From: Rhyzopertha dominica
Taxonomy: Eukaryota; Arthropoda; Insecta; Coleoptera; Bostrichidae
Length of the DNA: 64,000 nt
Assembly (NCBI GenBank): GCA_025024175.1
Contig: QCXZ01000064.1
Location: forward strand, 15,128,001-15,192,000
Direction: 5' to 3'
A program made the translations under genes and the position numbers. The notes beneath the pieces are model-generated. The model had not been told where the DNA came from and ran no database searches. It saw nothing but the letters and a program-made list of their open reading frames with translations. Below are positions 35,027-45,818 of this stretch, piece after piece. The stretch's first letter is position 1, and the number at the start of each line of letters is the position of its first letter.

Positions 35027-35518
35027 TGTCATATATTGAATTTATTCCAAATTCATTTAATTAGATCGTCACACATTCTAGAACAGAACGTTTACTAAAT
35101 ATGTCAGCATTTTTGTGTCATTGCACTTTGCACTTCCCGCTAGCACCGAGTTTAATGCTAGCGAAGCATTATGACGTGTTAGCAAGTTGAATATAAATAC
35201 ACGGATAAATCAATCGTGAATAACTGGGGAATAACTTACAGTACTGCACAATGTAAAACGTCCCTCTAGCAGGAACTAGCCCTCCTAGCACAAAGTAAGT
35301 AACCAGGTAAAATATTCAATTGTCATTTTTAATATATTCCTGTGTGCTACAATTATTAATGTTAATTTGTTACTTGTTTTACAGATCTCTTTGTTAATAA
35401 ATATTTGTTGAAAACCTAAGTCGTATCTCTCCTGCCTTCGCCCCTAGTTCTCTGTTTCAGGTTTCCTCAGGTGATCTCTAGCTCAACGGCGCACAACCCA
35501 AGACCGAGGGTTGTGACA
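35027..35518 (+). repeat. Solo LTR (492 bp) with 4-bp target duplication
   Basis: Begins TGTCATATATTG and ends GGGTTGTGACA, giving perfect TGTCA/TGACA termini, and is flanked by ATAT on both sides (35023-35026 and 35519-35522). Inside are a TATA-like GAATATAAATAC near 35190 and an AATAAAT polyadenylation-type signal near 35396, in the right order for a sense LTR. No internal element sequence is attached, so it looks like the product of LTR-LTR recombination. It does not match either gypsy LTR in the window. The family is unknown. Confidence 0.75.
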
Positions 35519-35579
35519 ATATTTGCAAAAATAAATAAATTTTTAAGATCGTTTTTTTCCAAATAACTCGAAAATTATT

Positions 35580-35631
35580 AACCTAACAAAAAATACAACA
35601 GTGCTTTCTGATCAGAAATTTGATTTTCTAT
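35580..35631 (+). repeat. Repeat R1, copy 2, left part
   Basis: Matches the start of the window (TGCTTTCTGATCAGAAATTT). It is interrupted at 35631 by the gypsy-type element and resumes at 40459. The CTAT at 35628-35631 is the left target duplication. Confidence 0.85.
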
Positions 35632-35822
35632 TGTCAACAAAAACCAGCTGACTTCAGTGTAGCGAATGCGCGTGCGCCAACGCCGATACTTGAGACGGGC
35701 AGTGGACGAGAGATGACAGGACAGTCTGAGTTTGACGTACATGCGTAACGGGCAAAAGACGTGGTTCGGTTACGATCAAGACGAATATTGTATTTACCAA
35801 ATAAACGACTCGTCACGTAACA
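35632..35822 (+). repeat. 5' LTR of nested gypsy-type element (191 bp)
   Basis: TGTCAAC…GTAACA. Compared with the 3' LTR it lacks about 22 nt after GGACAGTC and about 44 nt after TATTGTATTTA, and has about 13 extra nt (GTGGTTCGGTTAC) after AAAAGAC. Confidence 0.85.
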
Positions 35823-35959
35823 AATTGCAGCGGCGGGATAAACAAATAAACTAAGAACCAGTGGCAAGTGCAGTGCACCTGTGTTGTTCAAGGTCAATAT
35901 TACAGTGCCGTAAAAAGAAAAAGAACGTGTGTTGTGAAAAGTTCCAGAACTAGACGAGA

Positions 35960-36662
35960 ATGCCGGTTTTGAGTAAAGTGAATCATCTAGGGAAGGCTAT
36001 CACGACAGCATCGCCAAAGGTTTTGAAGTTATTGTACACAATAATCTATGGTGAAGGTGGACGGCTGCACAGACGGAAACTGCGAGATTTCTCGGGGTTT
36101 ACGTTTGAAAAAGGCAGTGACGAATACGATTCAAAAGTGGAAGATATTGTGAAAATTATGACGGCAACCGATTTAATAGCAGTTTGCACTTTCATATGAG
36201 TGAAATATGACAGTACAGTCGAAGAAATAGCACAAAGAATTTGTGACACTTTGATTGATTTTGGGGGACGACGGTGACATTGAAGAAGAAGAAGAAGAAG
36301 AAGAAGAAGAAGAAGAAGAAGACGAGCCTAAAAGAGAAGACGGGAATGAAACAGAAGACGAAAATGAACAGACGACAGAATGGAAAAATCAGGAAGCTGA
36401 TAGGAAAAAAGATGGAAATAAGCCTGTTGAAAAAGGTAGTACAGCAGAGGGAAACTATAGTTCAAAATTTAGAGATGTTGAAGAAACAGTTCGAACTTTC
36501 AATGGTAAAGATGATTATCCTGTTGAAAGGTGGATTGAGGATTTCGAAGAAAATTCCTTATTGCTAAGATGGAACAATATGCAAAAGCTGATATTTGAGA
36601 AAAAGTCACTGAGTGGACTAGCGAAGTTGTTCATACAGTCGGAACGAGGCATAAATACATAG
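35960..36662 (+). pseudogene. gag N-terminal and capsid region of nested element (broken)
   Basis: From the ATG at 35960 the frame runs 79 codons to a TGA (36197-36199), after which similar sequence continues. A second frame from 36255 contains a run of Glu codons encoded by a (GAA)n tract, then a capsid-like region (FNGKDDYPVERWIEDFEENS; LSGLAKLFIQSE). It ends at TAG 36660-36662, and homology resumes in another frame as an ELKKRLKSEF-type block. The N-terminal part (LRDFSGFTFEKGSDEYDSKV) is not a domain I can name with confidence. Confidence 0.75.
36283..36322 (+). repeat. (GAA)n microsatellite inside gag
   Basis: About 13 GAA units encoding poly-Glu in the gag frame. The same tract in another frame gives a poly-Lys frame that is only a shadow. 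Confidence 0.95.
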
Positions 36663-36741
36663 GCAGAATTGAAAAAGAGGCTGAAATCAGAATTTTCTGT
36701 AAAAACGAATAGGTGAGCCAGTTGAAGAATATTTTCTTGCG

Positions 36742-37200
36742 ATGAAAGAAATAGCTAGTCAAGGAAATATAGAGAAGGAAGCATTATTCCAGTGTGTTAT
36801 AGATGGTATTGAAGATGACGTCGCTCATAAAACAGTTCTATTTGGAGCAAGGGACTATCAACAGTTGAAAGAAAAGCTGCAGACATACAGCAAAACTCGC
36901 GATAGCGTAAAAAATAAACAAACAAGGCCGAATAAGGTAGACGATAACCTGGCCGACAAAAGAAGCGATGCCGTGCTAACAACAGTATTTCGGTGCTACA
37001 ACTGCGGCGATAAGGGACATAAATCGACAAATTGTAAATCGAAAGGACTAAGGCTGAAGTGCTTTAAATGCAATCAGTTCGGGCATAAAGCAGTTGATTG
37101 TACCGTGACAAAGATAGCAACATCAACAACGGTTGGGGCAAAAGGTGACACCAAAAGTGTTAAACAAATTAAAAGTTCGTGCGAAAATGATGTTCATTAG
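36742..37200 (+). pseudogene. gag C-terminal region with two CCHC zinc knuckles
   Basis: 152 codons: the end of the capsid (MKEIASQGNIEKEALFQCVI), then two complete nucleocapsid knuckles, CYNCGDKGHKSTNC and CFKCNQFGHKAVDC, both with the canonical C-x2-C-x4-H-x4-C spacing. It is out of phase with the preceding gag fragment and ends in TAG at 37198-37200, just before the protease region. Confidence 0.85.
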
Positions 37201-38186
37201 AAAGAAATCGACATTGACGGGAAGGAAGTAACCGCGTTTGTTGATCTGGGAAATGGTGTAGTAACAATGAAGTTGGACGTTGCGAGAAGATTAAATATAA
37301 ACTAGTTGCCGTGTGAACTGACATTAAAAGGGGTCGGATGTGGACGATGTAGTGTAGTTGGGAAGCGTTCATTACTAATGACTTTGGACAATGTCAACAT
37401 TGAGGCGGAAGTATTGGTGGTACCAGGTGAAGCCCAAGAGGACGAAATGATCGTAGGCAAGTCAGCGTTGGGACAGCCAGGAGTTCGAGTGATCAACGAA
37501 GACCGCAAGGTGATAATCGAGAGGGTTGCAAGAGTGGAGGTGGAGGAAAAAGCCATCGATTTGCAGAACTTACAGGTGGAGCCGACTATAGGTAACGAAG
37601 AGAAGAGTGACCTTCGGGATTTGGTGAGTCAATTTAATACAATATTTACGACCGAGATGAGCAGGTTAGGTTCTACGGATTTAATTAGTATAGAAATTGA
37701 GCTAATTCGCACATTGTTAGAAGCAAGCCGTACCGATTACCGTATGCAGAACGCGAGACTGTTAAAAACATTGTAACCGACATGATGAACGCGAATATAA
37801 TTCGAGAATCCGTTTCTGAATATTCGAGTCCAGTGGTTCTTGTGCCAAAAAAAGATGGTACGAAAAGACTATGTATATACTATAGGCGCTTAAATGCAGT
37901 AACGCGTAAAGAGCATGTGCCAATGCCGATAATGGATGAACAATTGGACCAGTTGTCGGGAAATAAGTACTTTACAACTCTTGACTTTATGTGCGGATAT
38001 TATCAAGTGCCGGTCGCGGAAAAATCGAGAAGATATACTGCGTTCGTAACAACTGAGTTTAACAAGATGCCATTTGGACTGGTAAATGCTCCCAGTGTAT
38101 TTAATAGACTTATTCAGATTGTGAACGCAAAAATCGGACCAGGAGTAGTAGTAGCGTATATGGACAATATATTAGTGCCGAGTTAG
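37201..38186 (+). pseudogene. protease and N-terminal reverse transcriptase of nested element
   Basis: The protease block reads AFVDLGN where VDTGS/A is expected, so the catalytic triplet is changed. A stop (TAG 37303-37305) follows. RT homology spans two frames (37306-37776 and 37782-38186): SSPVVLVPKKDGTKRLC, GYYQVPVAEKSRRYTAF, KMPFGLVNAPSVFNRL. The catalytic box is YMDN instead of Y(M/L)DD. The frame ends at TAG 38184-38186, after which RT sequence continues. Confidence 0.85.
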
Positions 38187-39060
38187 ACTGTCGCCGAAGG
38201 ACTTGAGCAGTTGCGGAGAGTGTTCACGGTAATACGCGAATTAGGACTGACGTTAAAATTCGAGAAATGTAAATTTTTGTACACGAACTTGGACTATCTT
38301 GGACTGGAAATTGATGAATCGGGAGTGCGTCCGGGAAAAGAAAATAATAATGCGGTGGCTAATTACTAAAGGCCAACGAATGTGCACGAAGTAAGACAAT
38401 TCTTAGGACTTTGCGGGCTTTTTTAGACGATTTGTGCCGAAATTCTCCATGATAAGCGCTCCGCGTACCAAGCTGACCAAGAAAGATCACGAGTTCGCGT
38501 GGTGCGAAGAACAAGAGGAGGCGTTCCGTACGTTAAAGAAGAAACTCAGCAACCAACCTGTACTTGCTCTCTATGATCCAAGAGCCGACCTGGAAGTACA
38601 CACTGACGCATGCAAGTGGGGAATAGCAGACCGTTCTACTACAGAAAGCACCAGACGGTGGATTGAAGACGTTTAAGTTATTTCAGCAGGAAGACTACTG
38701 ATTTAGAAGCAAAATTCCACAGCTATGAGTTAGAGACACTTGCTGTAGTCACAGACTGCAATTCACTAAAGACTTTGATGGCCAAAAAGGACGTAACTCC
38801 GAGAATTGGAAGATGGATCCTGAAATTGCAGGAATATGACTTCTCCATCACCCATAAAAACGGAGATCACGTTGACGCCATGAGCAGACATCCAACGGAG
38901 CCACAGGAAGACGTAGAAGAAGCAGACCTGAAGGTCTGCAACTACATGCAGCTACAGGACGAGAAACTACAGCAGATTGTCAAAATTTTGGAAAAAAATC
39001 GAAAGAAGGGTAAGAAAAGCAGATACGTACAAGATGGAAAATCACAGATTGTATAGAAAG
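38187..39060 (+). pseudogene. RT connection and RNase H remnant of nested element
   Basis: Fragments of the RT thumb (LDYLGLEIDESGVRPGK-type), then LTKKDHEFAWCEEQEEAF and ALYDPRADLEVHTDA, which fits the start of gypsy RNase H (LxTDAS). Further on LKTLMAKKDVTPRIGRW and LQEYDFSITHKNGDH match the RNase H C-terminal region. At least three frame changes separate these pieces. Confidence 0.8.
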
Positions 39061-39681
39061 GCAAGCAACGGACTGAAGTGGGTGGTCCCAAAAGGAATAA
39101 TATGGAGAACTATTCAAGCGGGTCACGACGGTATGGACCATTATGGAGTAGAGAAGACGATGGAACAATTACGGAGATATTATTGGTTTCCTAAAATGCG
39201 CAAAAAGGTGAAAAATTACATTGCGAGTTGTGTGCGCTGTGCATACCACAAAACTGCTAAAGGAAAGCCGGAAGGTGAGCTTTACCCCATAGAACGAGTA
39301 CCAGTACCATTCCATACGGCCAACATAGATCACTTGGGACCCTTCGTCACGAGTTCAGGCCGGAAAAATTATATTTTCCTACATCAAGACAACTTTACAA
39401 AATACACAAACATCAAAGCCGTCACATCTACAAAGACCAAACCGGTACTCAAATGTTTGGCGGAAATATTTGACCACTTTGGGACGCCAACAAGGATAAT
39501 CTCAGACAGGGGTACCGCTTTTACCTCTAAGGAATTTGAAGACTTTTGTAAGAGACTCCAAATACTACATATTAAAAATGCAACAGCTACCCCCAGAGCA
39601 AACGGGCAAGCTGAGAGGCAGAACCAGACGATATTGCACGCTTTAACCACGACGTATGAAAAGGAGAATGGGAAAGATTGA
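38977..39681 (+). pseudogene. Integrase of nested gypsy-type element
   Basis: 234-codon open frame with a complete HHCC zinc domain (His50, His55, Cys85, Cys88) and integrase core residues Asp118 (ANIDHLGPF), Asp177 (IISDRGTAF) and Glu213 (NGQAERQN), D-x35-E. It is the best preserved part of this element. It ends at TGA 39679-39681, after which integrase sequence goes on in another frame (MRNATTGRTPHELLF-type). Confidence 0.9.
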
Positions 39682-39863
39682 AGTCGGCACCTGGGCGGCA
39701 TCCAGTTTGCGGTGATTGACATGAGGAATGCTACAACTGGAAGGACTCCGCATGAACTTCTGTTTGCATATCACCCCAGAAACATTCTGCAGAATCAGGT
39801 TATCTTAGCTTTACATGACCCGCAACATCGGGGAGAGGATGAGTTGAAAAAGAGCGTGAGGCA

Positions 39864-40214
39864 GTGATACGAAAAATCGAAGAACGACAGGGTAAGGATA
39901 AAGAAAGATTTGACAAGAAACCTACAAGATACGAAGAAGGAGACCTAGTTATGGTGAGACAAGAACACGCAGCTACCGGTAAATCGCGCAAGCTACTGCC
40001 GCGATATAAGGGGTCATACATGGTGACAAATGTACTTGAAAATGATCGGTACCTACTGAGCGATATACCAGGAACAGAGCGTATGAGAAGGGCATACCAT
40101 TCAGTATTCTCAACTGATAGGATGAAGCCTTGGTGTAAGCTAACCGAAGTAGACTCTTCAAGCGACGACCCAAACGATGGTGACGAGGACGCCACCCAGA
40201 GCAGCGTGGCCGAA
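39864..40214 (+). pseudogene. Integrase C-terminal domain of nested element
   Basis: The open frame starting 39864 contains GDLVMVRQEHAATGKSRKLL and PRYKGSYMVTNVLENDRYLL, the usual integrase C-terminal beta-barrel (GDxVxxR…Y.GPY.V). The frame runs on into the 3' LTR without a stop until 40409, so the original pol end is unclear. Confidence 0.8.
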
Positions 40215-40458
40215 TGTCAACAAAACTCAGCTGACTTCAGTGTAGCAAATGCGCGTGCGCCAACGTTGATGCTTGAGATGGGCAGTGGACGAGAAATGGC
40301 AGGACAGTCGAAAAATTATCCACGACGAGAGAGTTTGACGTACACGCGTAACGGGCAAAAGACGATCAAGACGAATATTGTATTTATCGTTTCATTCTTT
40401 TGCGTTTAACTATTCTAATGTACTTATTAGCTACCAAATAAGCGACTCTTCACGTAAT
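40215..40458 (+). repeat. 3' LTR of nested gypsy-type element (244 bp)
   Basis: Starts TGTCAACAAAACTCAGCTGA and ends CACGTAATA (CA changed to TA), followed by CTAT. It retains segments absent from the 5' LTR. Confidence 0.85.
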
Positions 40459-41010
40459 ACTATATAATACCAAAATTTAAAAAACATCGTACGAGCAGGA
40501 TCCAAAATAGGTTTTTTGAAATATTTCGAAAATGTCAAAATTTTGGATCAATTTTCTAAGACATTTTTTGTGAAAATTATTATTTTCTATCTGATGATAT
40601 TTTAATATTTTTGAATATATTAAATATATTCGGAGATATTTAGGAAAAACCGTTTTCTTTAAGTGACGCTTTTTTGCTAATATATTCTAAACACTTTGCT
40701 GCACCGAAAATTTATAAGGACAAATAATACTCGCAGTTGTACTACTAATCACACACTAATACAAAAAATTTGCAAAAAGGGTAGTTCCCCAAATTTCGCC
40801 CCCTTCCCGATACCCTACTTACCCCACAAACAATAGTTCCCTTTGGGTAGTTGAGATTTATACGTTTGCCAAATTTCAAGTTTATATATTAAGTCTTTCG
40901 AAAGTTATCGTGTCCACAAACAAAACCACAGACACACAGACAAGAAATTTGTTTTTGATCAAATTTTGTTTGCGTTTTCGACCATTTTCAAGCGAATGAG
41001 CAAAAAAACA
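40459..41010 (+). repeat. Repeat R1, copy 2, right part
   Basis: Resumes the R1 sequence (ATAATACCAAAATTTAAAAA) directly after the nested element and runs to about 41010. Compare with 50-620. Confidence 0.85.
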
Positions 41011-41029
41011 TGTGATTTTTTTTAATACA

Positions 41030-41626
41030 ACCTCATTTTATTTCAAGGAAAAAAGATAGCTCAACCAAAGGACGGGTTCGCAGTCTTTTTATGATACTCA
41101 AGAAACGAAAATAGATATCGACCTCCCGTTTTCAAATTTATTATGCTTGATTAATAAGCTATAACAACTAACAAAAAGTCTGTAGGGTTGCTTTTGATTT
41201 TTTAAGATATTTGAGTAAATATAAAATTTTCATACTTAACGTCTTTCATTGTCAAACAGTTGCAATAAATTATAAGTTATTTATGATTATATTGGAAATA
41301 ATAAAATTAACTTTAAAACTAGCAATCATTCGTTAACTTCGGTTAAACCATATTTGAGTTATGCCATCTTGAAGACTTCAAACTTCTAACCCTCCTGTTG
41401 CCGTTATCATAGCAACTAGAAAAAAATTTTAAAACCAAATTTGTTAAGAAATAAACATAGATTGTAATGAGTTTATTTTAGACCAACATTGTATTGCAAC
41501 TTTTGGGAGATATAAATGATTCTTTGATATGTTATATTAAATACGCAAGCTAGTTGGAAAGTTACGTATTTCATAATATTTTAAATGAAATGAAAGAGAC
41601 ATCCGCTGTACAGCCTTAACTGATCA
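41030..41626 (-). repeat. Inverted repeat R2, right copy
   Basis: Reverse complement of 33890-34447 over most of its length. Its outer end reads CACCCTGTATAGT on the plus strand, a common MITE-like terminus. A further 450 bp to the next exon shows no feature. Confidence 0.8.
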
Positions 41627-42078
41627 CCCTGTATAGTCTATACTAGATTAAAATATAAATCAACAACTTAATCGAGTGATAAATAGCACAGAATATAAAT
41701 CTGGCCTGATACGTTAAGAAAATAATCTGTTTAGGTCTAGTCCACTAGAGGTCATACCAGTTTCGTACTGGGTCAGGCTTAATTTTAAAATACTGTTCCT
41801 TGTATTCACATAATCTGACTACTTCGTGACTTCCGAGGAATCCTTTTTGCGCACATGCATTACTAAGTATACTTAGTCATAATACAAAAAAAAAGTTACT
41901 TTAAGTTTAAGTCTTTTAGGAACCACCATTTTGTAACCGATACTATCGGTATGTACCATTTTTCTTATTTTGAATTCTTTTATTCCCATGGAAACGAGAC
42001 AGCGCTTAGTTGTAGCTCCCAGAATAAAATTGTCATTGAATGTTACATTTACATTAAATTTTTCATTTTTATTTTCAG

Positions 42079-42334
42079 AACTTAGAACATCATCCCAAAT
42101 ACAAGGTCAGGATAGACATCAGCAAACGCCGTTACGACGCTTTGCCCGGCCTAGAATCTGTCCTATCGTCAATTTCTTTGACGGCCGTCCAAGATCTATT
42201 CAAGAACGGCAAAATTAAACTACGCTGTGTAGCGACGATGTTTACCCTCTATCGTCGTATCGAAGATGCCGAGATACACGAGGATGCTCCTCAGTTGGCT
42301 CTCATCATGGTCTCAACAACCCACAGAAATGAAG
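42079..42334 (+). CDS. Beaten-path-like protein, exon completing Ig domain 2
   Basis: 256-nt exon between an acceptor with a strong polypyrimidine tract (42077-42078) and a GAAG|GTAATT donor. Phase 0 at the start matches the exon at 20526-20659. It encodes NLEHHPKYKVRIDISKRRY, then DALPGLESVLSSISL and LFKNGKIKLRCVATMFTLY. GLxSxxxxxxF…HFxxGKxKLxCxA is the recognisable Beat Ig2 C-terminal pattern and supplies the second Ig2 cysteine. Unspliced, the frame meets TGA at 42340-42342, three codons later. The protein could therefore end here, or splice to an unfound exon with the membrane or GPI tail. The 41970-42218 frame on the same strand is a shadow. Confidence 0.8.
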
Positions 42335-42734
42335 GTAATTGAGGATTCTTTTGCATTATGCAGGGACATTTGAAAGTCAAATTAGATTCGTATCGGGAAA
42401 AAATGCGCGGTATTTACGTGGATCGCCTGGAATTGTGTCTCATCGTTTGCAGCCTGGCTGTTGACTTTATTATGTCACATTTTATGCGCAAATGGGAAAG
42501 TATTTGTACGCGATTCCACTAAATATTAAATGAGTAACTGAACAGAAAATGGACGGTTGCAGTTTTTAGGGATGATTGTTATAATGTAATGTGCCTTCTT
42601 ATAAATTGGTAGGACAGTTCTGTAATCAGTATAAAAACAGAACTATTAATTTCTCAATATTTACTGCCTTCACCTCAACGGACTTGCGCCATGAGTACTG
42701 CTGTCATCTCATGTCATGATGTTTCTGAAGTAAA

Positions 42735-43060
42735 TTACTTCCACATCCAACGGAGGGAAGTATTGTATCGCGAAAAAAATTTGAGGTCTGTGTGTCTGTG
42801 GTTTTGTTTGTGGACACGAGAACTTTCGAAATACTTAATAGATGAACTTGAAATGTGGCATACATAATATGAATCTCTACCACCCAAAGCGACCTATTGT
42901 TTTTGAGGTAAGTAGGGTATCGGGAACAGGATGAAATTGTGGGGTTACTACCCTTTTTGCAAATTTTTATTTTTTTATGTTTTTTTTTCGTTTTAGTATG
43001 TGATTAGTAATATAACTGCGAGCATTATTCACCCTTATAAATAAATATTATTTGTGTGTA
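42735..43060 (-). repeat. Repeat R1, copy 3 (inverted, partial)
   Basis: Reverse complement of about 290-690: CTTCCACATCCAACGGA, AGTAGGGTATCGGG and ATAACTGCGAGCATTATTC are the mirrored landmarks. Confidence 0.8.
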
Positions 43061-45818
43061 AACATTAGAACAAAATACTACCATCTAAACCGAGCGAGTG
43101 TTTCCAGGAAAACAGCAGATCTGTTGTTGAGTTTCAAGCGCAGCTTAGCAAACAGAGAAATCATGAGGAATCGTACTGTCAGCTGCATTTTCTAATATCT
43201 ACACCAACAACCAGCCCTATCCAAAAGAAGCTTTATTTATACGGATAACCTCGCTCTGTCTGAAGAGCACTCAACTCATTTTTACGGTTGCTCTAAAGAA
43301 ATAATAGCTCCTTCAGATGGAAAAGCAAAATTAAAAATTATTTTGGATATGTTTGTAAGTGTAGGATATGTGGATACGGTGAGGAAAAATATGAACCATC
43401 TTCTCATTCACANGTTGTACCAGAAAACATACTACCCTCACAAAATTTATAATCAACGCAATTTGTGGCGAAAGAAATTTGATACACATGCTGCCAAATA
43501 TTGCATGTGTTTTATGTCATGTTGTAACATTGTTATGATCTGGAGAAACCAACTCCTGAAGATTAGACAGATGAAAAGAGTGACGGATGTCGCATGACGT
43601 TTTATCAATCGGTAGAAGATTCTTGAACGTTTGATTTAAAAAGCGACGAAGCACGCGAACAAAGCGACCCAAGTAGTGACTGTAATGAAATGCAGTGTTT
43701 AGACTAGTGGTTAATTGAATTAGTAGTGTAATACACTTGTAATGTTATAATTTAGTGCATTTCAGTACTAGCGCGTAAATAAATGAAGTTAGGTAAATTG
43801 GAAATCCGCATTCATAGATGAAGGCAAGACAAATAGATTGGCATCTCTCAGTGGTAGTGGTGGGGGGTGTAGTAATTACAAGCTAGTTTTGGCAGTTGCG
43901 CAGGAGGAGGTGAGTTCTACTAGTTTCTACTACATAGACTTGTTTCTAGATAAAGTAGTTCACATTTTAAATAATGTAGGTACCCTTTGGTGCTTCAAAA
44001 GCTTTGTGAATTCTTAACATGTTTAAATGTTCTGTTTCTTTCTCAACACTTAAAAAGCATTGTTAAAAGTTTAAGAAATGAATCGATTTGCACTTTCATG
44101 GATCAGGAGAAATCTTAAGTATTATATTTACAAACAACATTTAACCATGCATTCTAGTAAATTTAACCGCTCATTACAAATCCGCTTATTAAAGTAATTT
44201 GCAGCTTTAGGCAATGTAATTGTATCCATCCAGATTCAAATTTGCTCACTTAAAAAATTGTAAAGGCAGTAGAGTCCAAGTAAATAGTAGCGTCCTCATA
44301 ATATATAATGCTGGGGCCGTAAAGTAATTTATTATGTCTTAGTAAATTATTATATTTTTAACCCACACGCAACAACAGCAGCACTGATGTGAAGATGTTT
44401 AATGGGTTGTCTTACTTCTAGATAGTGGAGGAAGATGTACACACAACCAGTCTCAAAAAATATCTCATACCAAAATTAACATTAACTTGACAATAATTCA
44501 AGATACTTTAACTTTTATCGAATGATACATCGTACAATGTACCAGCAATTTTTATTAATTACAAAACTTAAGAAAAAAAACAATGTTTACCATTAAATTT
44601 TATGCTACAATAAAGCACAATGTTACTCGTAGTATTAACCAAATTATCAGTATACTAATTACGACCTAGCTGCTATCAGCCGACAACCTAGTGCTAAACA
44701 TTTCTTTGTTCTTAGCGTTTATTGAATTGTAGTGCACCTACCTTTGGTAAGGTTTGTGTGAGTATCTCCCCTTATTTATCACATACTGTATAAAATATAA
44801 TAATATAGACCCTTTGGAAATACTTTTATTTACAATGGTCTGTTAAAAAAAATGCGTACTTGCTTCAAATGTATCAAATATGAAAACACGTTAAGAACGA
44901 CAAAATAATTTTGATAGAAACATAGCTTTTCTATGCTATCTGGTTTGTCACAAGCATTTTGATGAGTTATTTCGACTACCTGAAGAAAAACGATTTAAAC
45001 GAAGTGGTCTACCATACTTCTGTTTTATTGGAATATTTATAAATTGTACATGTACGATCATTATAATTACTTGTGAATACCAAACAGCTCTTATTCTTAT
45101 TTATTTAAGTTGCAGGTAGCTTATTCAATCGCTGTTTGAAGTTATCTGACAAGTAACTTCGGAGATAGCAATGGAACAAACTAGGTGCAAATTAAAAAGA
45201 AATTTACAAAAATCTGACTTGCATGTTGTTGCTGCACCATTTAAAGTAATTTCCTATGTTATCGACGTTGCATATTCGTGTATAGTTGAGTCTAGTGACA
45301 CTGCAGACGCTTTATATGAACCTACCCCCACCATTATAGATGCCTATCTGCTTATCTTGCCTTTGTCCGCATTTTTCCAGTCTGCGCGCGTAACGATATT
45401 CTGTATGTTTTCTGAACTACTAAGTAAGCCAGAATAACATAAATGTGTCATTTAAAATATTCAGCAAACTACGAAAAATAAACCTTTGCAAGGATTGATA
45501 ATTTGTGGGAATGCATATTATTCAATATACCAATAATCAAGAAATGTTGCATCTCAAAAGTAAATGACACCAAATTAGGCAATTCATTAAAATTTTGAAT
45601 ATTTCATTCATTAGTGGATCGGAACTTATCTATTTTCATTTATTTTATCTACGTATGATTCTAGAAAATATCAAATGGTTTATCAACACTGGCACAAGAA
45701 AGAAAGAAATACGGGTACTAATTTTTAAGGTTTAAGTAGCCTAAAGATCTATAATTTTTTTCTGTAAAGAAGTTTCGTCTGAATTTGTTATGCTCTAACA
45801 AATAACATCCTTATAAGA
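43061..45818. other. Stretch without recognisable gene
   Basis: AT-rich. The frame at 43343-43597 contains an N and no known domain; 45171-45437 is likewise unrecognised. A further Beat exon could lie in here but none could be identified. Confidence 0.45.

Larger units (their letters stand above)
35632..40458 (+). mobile_element. Decayed Ty3/gypsy-type element nested in repeat R1
   Basis: A 4827-bp element with LTR-like ends (TGTCAACAAAA…), a CTAT duplication at both sides (35628-35631 and 40459-40462), two gag zinc knuckles, protease, RT, RNase H and integrase in gypsy order. All coding parts are broken by stops or frameshifts, and RT and protease active sites are changed. The two LTRs differ by large indels (191 versus 244 bp). 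No clear primer-binding site follows the 5' LTR and no polypurine tract precedes the 3' LTR. It is in sense orientation in the Beat-like intron. Confidence 0.88.
20660..42078 (+). other. 21.4-kb intron of the Beat-like gene, loaded with transposons
   Basis: Bounded by the donor GTAAGC at 20660 and a polypyrimidine acceptor (TTTTTATTTTCAG) ending at 42078. Both ends are phase 0, which supports joining the two exons. The intron carries the LINE relic, the young gypsy element in antisense orientation, the mariner relic, an inverted repeat pair, a solo LTR and a decayed gypsy-type element in sense orientation. The long-range exon linkage is inferred from family order and phase, not from a transcript. 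Confidence 0.7.

Noticed and set aside
36274..36567. 97-codon poly-Lys frame
   Set aside because: Shadow of the (GAA)n tract in gag; the frame with Glu run and capsid motifs is the real one.
41970..42218. 82-codon plus frame overlapping the third Beat exon
   Set aside because: Starts upstream of a strong splice acceptor and is out of frame with the Ig2 sequence.
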